Shown here one piece after another: positions 4,710-7,973 of a DNA stretch of 7,973 bases. This stretch comes from Susulua sp964590995 (GTDB lineage: Bacteria; Omnitrophota; Gorgyraeia; Duberdicusellales; 4484-171). The translations under genes were made by a program, and so were the position numbers. The first letter of the stretch is position 1, and the number at the start of each line of letters is the position of its first letter. The notes under the pieces are model-generated. The model had not been told where the DNA came from. It worked only from the letters and a program-made list of their open reading frames with translations, and did not search any database. The DNA lies in NCBI GenBank assembly GCA_964590995.1, contig CAZPYY010000047.1, positions 1 through 7,973 on the forward strand. The letters run 5' to 3'.

Positions 4710-6806
4710 ATGACTCGTCAAGTAGAGCTAAAAAGGGTAAGAAATATCGGAATTATGGCCCATATCGATGCCGGGAAGACCACCTTAACCGAGAGGATCC
4801 TCTTTTATACCGGCCGTTCCCATAAGATCGGTGAAGTGCATGACGGTGCTGCCCAAATGGATTGGATGAAGCAGGAACAGGAGCGGGGAATTACTATTAC
4901 CTCAGCTGCTACTACTTGTATCTGGCAGGATTGCCGGATTAGTATTATTGATACTCCCGGACACGTTGATTTTACTGCTGAGGTTGAAAGGAGTTTAAGG
5001 GTCTTAGATGGGGCAATAGCAGTATTTTGTGCTGTCGGAGGGGTTGAGCCTCAATCAGAGACGGTCTGGCGTCAATCCAATAAATATGAAGTACCTAAAA
5101 TTGCTTTTGTAAATAAGATGGATAGGGTCGGAGCAGATTTCTTTGGTGTCGTTAAAAATATTGAATCTGACTTAGGAGCCAATGTAATTCCTTTGCAGAT
5201 TCCTATTGGAGCTGAAGATAGTTTTCGCGGTATTGTTGATCTTGTGGAGATGAAGGCCTATATTTATGATGACGAATCCTTAGGGAAAAACTTTCATGTA
5301 GAAGATATTCCTGGCGACTATAAAGAGGTTGCTAAGAAGTACCACCATATTATGGTTGAGAAGGCTGCAGAGTTGGAAGATTCTCTGATCGAGAAGTATC
5401 TTGAATCCGAAGATACAATTACAGCTAAAGAATTAATTCCGGCAATTCGCAAGGGCACTATTGCTAATAAAATTGTTCCGGTACTTTGCGGTTCAGCTTT
5501 CAAGAATAAGGGTGTGCAGAGATTACTCGATGCTATAACTTTATATCTTCCGGCACCGTCTGATCAGTCTTCAATAAAGGGGACCGACCCTTCAGACTCC
5601 GAAAAAGTTATTGAAAGGTCTCCGGCTGATGATGAACCTTTCTCGGCTCTAGCTTTTAAGGTTCAGGCTGATCCTCATATGGGTAAGTTAGTTTATTTTA
5701 GAGTTTACTCCGGTAAGCTTGATGCCGGCTCCTATATTCTTAATGTTACTAAGGATAAAAAGGAGAGAGTGGGCAGGATTTTGCAGATGCATGCTAATGA
5801 GCGCGAGAGTCGTTCTACTATTTACGCCGGTGATATTGCGGCAATTATTGGCTTGGATCATACTGTAACCGGTGATACTTTATCTAGCCCGGATAAGCCA
5901 GTACTCTTAGAAGCCATTGAATTTCCAGCACCGGTAATGTCTATTAGCGTTAAACCGCAAAGCCGGGCTGATCAGGACAAAATATCTAAGGCTTTATTGA
6001 AGTTAGCTGAAGAAGACCCAACCTTTACCGTACATAGTGATACCGAGACCGATGAGACAATTATCTCCGGTATGGGCGAGTTGCACCTAGAAATTATCGT
6101 TGACCGCTTAAAGCATGAGTTTAGTGTTGAAGCAGTAGTAGGCCAGCCTAAGGTAGCCTACAAAGAGACAATATTAGGTGCAGTTACTCAAGACTATAAA
6201 CACTCTAAACAAACTGGCGGTCGTGGTCAATACGGCCACGTAGTTATGGAAGTAGCACCGGCTAAGCCCGGCGAAGGTTTTGAGTTCACGAATTCTATTA
6301 CCGGTGGAAAGATTCCTCGAGAATATATACCGGCAGTTGAGAAGGGTGTTATTGCGACAATGCAAAGAGGAATTTATGCTGGGTATCCGGTAGTCGACGT
6401 AAAGGTTAATCTTATCGATGGTTCTTATCACGATGTTGATTCTTCAGAGCTAGCCTTTAAGCTTGCTGCTTCCGGGTGCTTTAGGAGGGCCTTTATGCAA
6501 GGTATCCCGGTATTGCTTGAGCCGCATATGTCTTTAGAGGTTACTACTCCTGAGGAGTATGTTGGTAATATCGTCGGGAATATCTGTTCGCGTCGGGGAA
6601 AAGTCTTAGGGATTGATACTAAAGGCAATCAACAGGTAATTGCAGCTGAAGCCCCACTTTCAGAGATGTTTGGTTATGCCACAACTCTACGTTCCTTAAG
6701 TAGCGGCCGGGCTGCCTACTCAATGCACTTTGAGAAATATGTAGAAGTGCCGGCAGCGATTTCTGAGAAGGTTATCGAGGAGAAGAAAAAGAGGGAAGGG
6801 AAGTAA
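4710..6806 (+). CDS. fusA: Translation elongation factor G
   Basis: Complete 698-residue GTPase that drives tRNA-mRNA translocation on the ribosome and, with RRF, ribosome recycling. The G domain shows AHIDAGKT (17-24, P-loop), GITITSAATT (60-69, switch I), DTPGHVDFTAEVERSL (81-96, switch II), NKMDR (135-139) and CGSAF (260-264). Domain II covers about 310-405, domain III about 406-483 (with SGMGELHLE, 453-461), domain IV about 484-605 and domain V about 606-690, ending in a Lys/Glu-rich tail. The domain IV tip GSYHDVDSSE (571-580) keeps the conserved His (H574) that contacts the decoding centre. Length and motifs match canonical EF-G rather than divergent paralogues or RF3. AGGAG (4700-4704) precedes the ATG by 5 bases. 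The gene is not flanked by rpsL, rpsG or tuf, so it lies outside the classical str operon. It is convergent with ispH, with 18 bases between the stops. Confidence 0.98.
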   Translation: MTRQVELKRVRNIGIMAHIDAGKTTLTERILFYTGRSHKIGEVHDGAAQMDWMKQEQERGITITSAATTCIWQDCRISIIDTPGHVDFTAEVERSLRVLDGAIAVFCAVGGVEPQSETVWRQSNKYEVPKIAFVNKMDRVGADFFGVVKNIESDLGANVIPLQIPIGAEDSFRGIVDLVEMKAYIYDDESLGKNFHVEDIPGDYKEVAKKYHHIMVEKAAELEDSLIEKYLESEDTITAKELIPAIRKGTIANKIVPVLCGSAFKNKGVQRLLDAITLYLPAPSDQSSIKGTDPSDSEKVIERSPADDEPFSALAFKVQADPHMGKLVYFRVYSGKLDAGSYILNVTKDKKERVGRILQMHANERESRSTIYAGDIAAIIGLDHTVTGDTLSSPDKPVLLEAIEFPAPVMSISVKPQSRADQDKISKALLKLAEEDPTFTVHSDTETDETIISGMGELHLEIIVDRLKHEFSVEAVVGQPKVAYKETILGAVTQDYKHSKQTGGRGQYGHVVMEVAPAKPGEGFEFTNSITGGKIPREYIPAVEKGVIATMQRGIYAGYPVVDVKVNLIDGSYHDVDSSELAFKLAASGCFRRAFMQGIPVLLEPHMSLEVTTPEEYVGNIVGNICSRRGKVLGIDTKGNQQVIAAEAPLSEMFGYATTLRSLSSGRAAYSMHFEKYVEVPAAISEKVIEEKKKREGK

Positions 6807-6824
6807 GTATTCTTTAAAGGGTAT

Positions 6825-7661
6825 TTAATTAATTCTTCTTATCAGCTTGATTACATCTTGGGTAGTGCCCTCCGGCGTAGATGCTCCGGCAGTAACCCCG
6901 GCACTAGAGACTCCCTTAAACCAAGCCGGTTTAATCTCATCCTTCGATTGAATCCAAAAAGTTCGTTTGTTAATTAACTTTGATATCTCGTATAAGCGTT
7001 TAGTATTGGCGCTGGTTTTTGAGCCAATAATAATCATAAGATTATTTTTAGCAGCCATTTCTTTTATTTCCTTTTGTTTTCTCCGGGTCGGCTCACATAT
7101 AGTATTGAAGAACTTCAATTCCCAAATATGCTTATCTAAGGCTTTGACGATTTTTAGAGTTTTTTCTAAATTTTGAGTAGATTGAACTACAACCGCTCCC
7201 TTTGCAACCCCCTTAACTTTGTTGCATATATCTTTACTACTATCAATCACCAGGGCTTTTTTTCTCAACTGCCCTAATATTCCCTGTACTTCATCATGCT
7301 TTTTGTCACCGATTATTATGACTCGATAACCCTTTTTTTCATTTTCCTTGGCGATTTTATGGATTTCGCGGACCATCGGACAGGTTGCATCGATAATCTT
7401 ATAGCCGAGAGCCCGAACTTTTTTGTAAGTGTCAATTGAGGTGCCGTGAGCTCTGATTAAGAGAATTTTTCCCTTGCCTTTACCCAGGTGCTTAATCTTT
7501 TTAATCCCAGCTCTTTTAATCTGGTTCACTACCTCTTCATTGTGGACAATATCTCCGAGCATCTCTACTCGTTTTTCTTTGGCAGCAGTCTTAAGAGCAA
7601 TCTCTAAGGCTCTTTTTACCCCGAAACAGAATCCAGCAGATTTTGCAAGGCTAATCTCCAT
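6825..7661 (-). CDS. ispH: 4-hydroxy-3-methylbut-2-enyl diphosphate reductase (MEP pathway, IspH/LytB)
   Basis: 278-residue [4Fe-4S] enzyme catalysing the last MEP-pathway step, reduction of HMBPP to IPP and DMAPP in the cytosol. The three cluster cysteines are present: GFCFGVKRA (10-18; C12), DATCPMV (91-97; C94) and NTICEPTRRKQ (186-196; C189). Substrate-binding residues are also conserved: VHN (39-41; H40), RAHG (70-73; H72), KHDEVQG (121-127; H122 and catalytic E124), SxN at 217-219, and GAST (259-262; S261). The length matches the shorter IspH class without C-terminal extension. The usual QTT near residue 160 is QST. GAAGGAC (7677-7671) lies 9 bases before the ATG. One base separates this ATG from the stop of the upstream prenyl synthase gene, indicating an operon with probable translational coupling of consecutive isoprenoid steps. 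Confidence 0.97.
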   Translation of the reverse strand: MEISLAKSAGFCFGVKRALEIALKTAAKEKRVEMLGDIVHNEEVVNQIKRAGIKKIKHLGKGKGKILLIRAHGTSIDTYKKVRALGYKIIDATCPMVREIHKIAKENEKKGYRVIIIGDKKHDEVQGILGQLRKKALVIDSSKDICNKVKGVAKGAVVVQSTQNLEKTLKIVKALDKHIWELKFFNTICEPTRRKQKEIKEMAAKNNLMIIIGSKTSANTKRLYEISKLINKRTFWIQSKDEIKPAWFKGVSSAGVTAGASTPEGTTQDVIKLIRRIN

Positions 7662-7662
7662 A

Positions 7663-7973
7663 TTATTTTAGTCCTTCGGCATACCAGGAGAGCAGATTCT
7701 TATATTTTACCCTCATCTTAATCGCTGAAATTATAGTCTTTGCACTTCGGGTAAGGTTGTAGATTTCTCCTTGGGCATAATCTAGGGCTCCCGATTCCTT
7801 AACGATTTTTCGCACCTTTAATAAGTCTACTTTGGTCACTTCTTTTTTATTAAGGATACTTTTTATCAAAGACTTATTCTTTTTGTCAGTATGGTTGTAG
7901 GCATACCAGATTAGGAGCGTTTTTTTTGATTCCTGAAGATCTGAGAGAGCTGATTTACCAATTTTTTTCTCAT
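7663..7973 (-). CDS. Polyprenyl (geranylgeranyl/farnesyl) diphosphate synthase, C-terminal fragment
   Basis: The minus-strand frame is open from the right edge to TAA (7665-7663), giving 102 complete codons plus two bases of a 103rd. The start lies outside the window, so a TTG-initiated reading at 7869 would be artificially short. The fragment begins EKKIGKSALSDLQESKKTLL, matching the region just after the second Asp-rich motif of trans-isoprenyl diphosphate synthases, where GKP/GKS, SDxxE and KKTL bind the diphosphate end. ESGALDYAQGE (30 to 20 codons before ispH-proximal sequence) matches the conserved SGALDYA element near the C-terminus, and the chain ends SWYAEGLK. These enzymes add IPP to allylic diphosphates; product length (FPP, GGPP or longer) cannot be judged without the first Asp-rich motif. 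Being one base upstream of ispH fits a shared isoprenoid operon. Confidence 0.85.
   Translation of the reverse strand, partial: EKKIGKSALSDLQESKKTLLIWYAYNHTDKKNKSLIKSILNKKEVTKVDLLKVRKIVKESGALDYAQGEIYNLTRSAKTIISAIKMRVKYKNLLSWYAEGLK

Noticed and set aside
5318..6628. Several minus-strand reading frames of 60-85 codons inside fusA
   Set aside because: They are antisense to a fully conserved EF-G gene and encode low-complexity sequences without motifs.
6967..7671. Plus-strand reading frames within ispH
   Set aside because: The minus strand encodes a complete IspH with all cysteines; the opposite-strand frames show no family features.
7971..7973. ATG at the extreme right edge (minus strand) as the start of the last gene
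   Set aside because: It is out of frame with the prenyl synthase reading frame, which stays open to the edge and begins in the middle of a known domain.

Overview
This window of about 8 kb is a moderately AT-rich, gene-dense bacterial chromosome segment with short intergenic gaps and strong AGGAGG-type ribosome binding sites. I infer a Gram-negative-type bacterium from the PVC/Omnitrophota part of the tree. The main clue is the secreted protein at the left edge: a signal peptide followed by ITITTYYPAPFGVYNEL and a phage-tail-fibre-like NVGIGTAGPARKLHV segment. I recall this combination as common in Candidatus Omnitrophota genomes, but no search was run, so the assignment is tentative. The housekeeping genes (fusA, ispH, prenyl synthase) do not contradict it.

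Layout. Positions 1-513 (minus) hold the N-terminal 171 codons of the secreted protein; its C-terminus lies off the left edge. Positions 514-873 form a gene-free divergent control region. It contains a minus-strand promoter, a perfect 12-bp hairpin just downstream of its -10 box, a 14/15 direct repeat, a 13-bp GC-rich inverted repeat, a plus-strand promoter, and a possibly structured leader. Positions 874-4638 carry five plus-strand genes: a DRE-TIM aldolase-like enzyme, a calcineurin-type metallophosphoesterase, a cyclophilin with a signal peptide, a seven-helix Bax-inhibitor-1/YccA membrane protein, and a NYN-domain (PIN-like) putative ribonuclease. A complete canonical elongation factor G gene follows (4710-6806). 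The right end is convergent: ispH (6825-7661, minus) is preceded in its own operon by the C-terminal part of a polyprenyl (GGPP/FPP-type) diphosphate synthase, whose start lies beyond the right edge.

How the genes work together. The clearest functional pair is on the right. IspH makes IPP and DMAPP, and the prenyl synthase condenses them into longer chains. One base separates the two genes, which suggests translational coupling. An extended -10 promoter at 2703-2731 probably starts a cyclophilin / BI-1 / NYN transcript that may run into fusA. Protein folding, membrane homeostasis, RNA cleavage and translation elongation would then share a message; this is suggestive only. The aldolase and phosphoesterase are linked only by order, and a consensus -10 box between them hints at separate transcription.

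I found no tRNA, rRNA, CRISPR array, transposase, or hairpin-plus-T-tract terminator. Nothing here is clearly a new defence or mobile system. The most unusual parts are the tail-fibre-like secreted protein and the repeat-rich control region in front of it.
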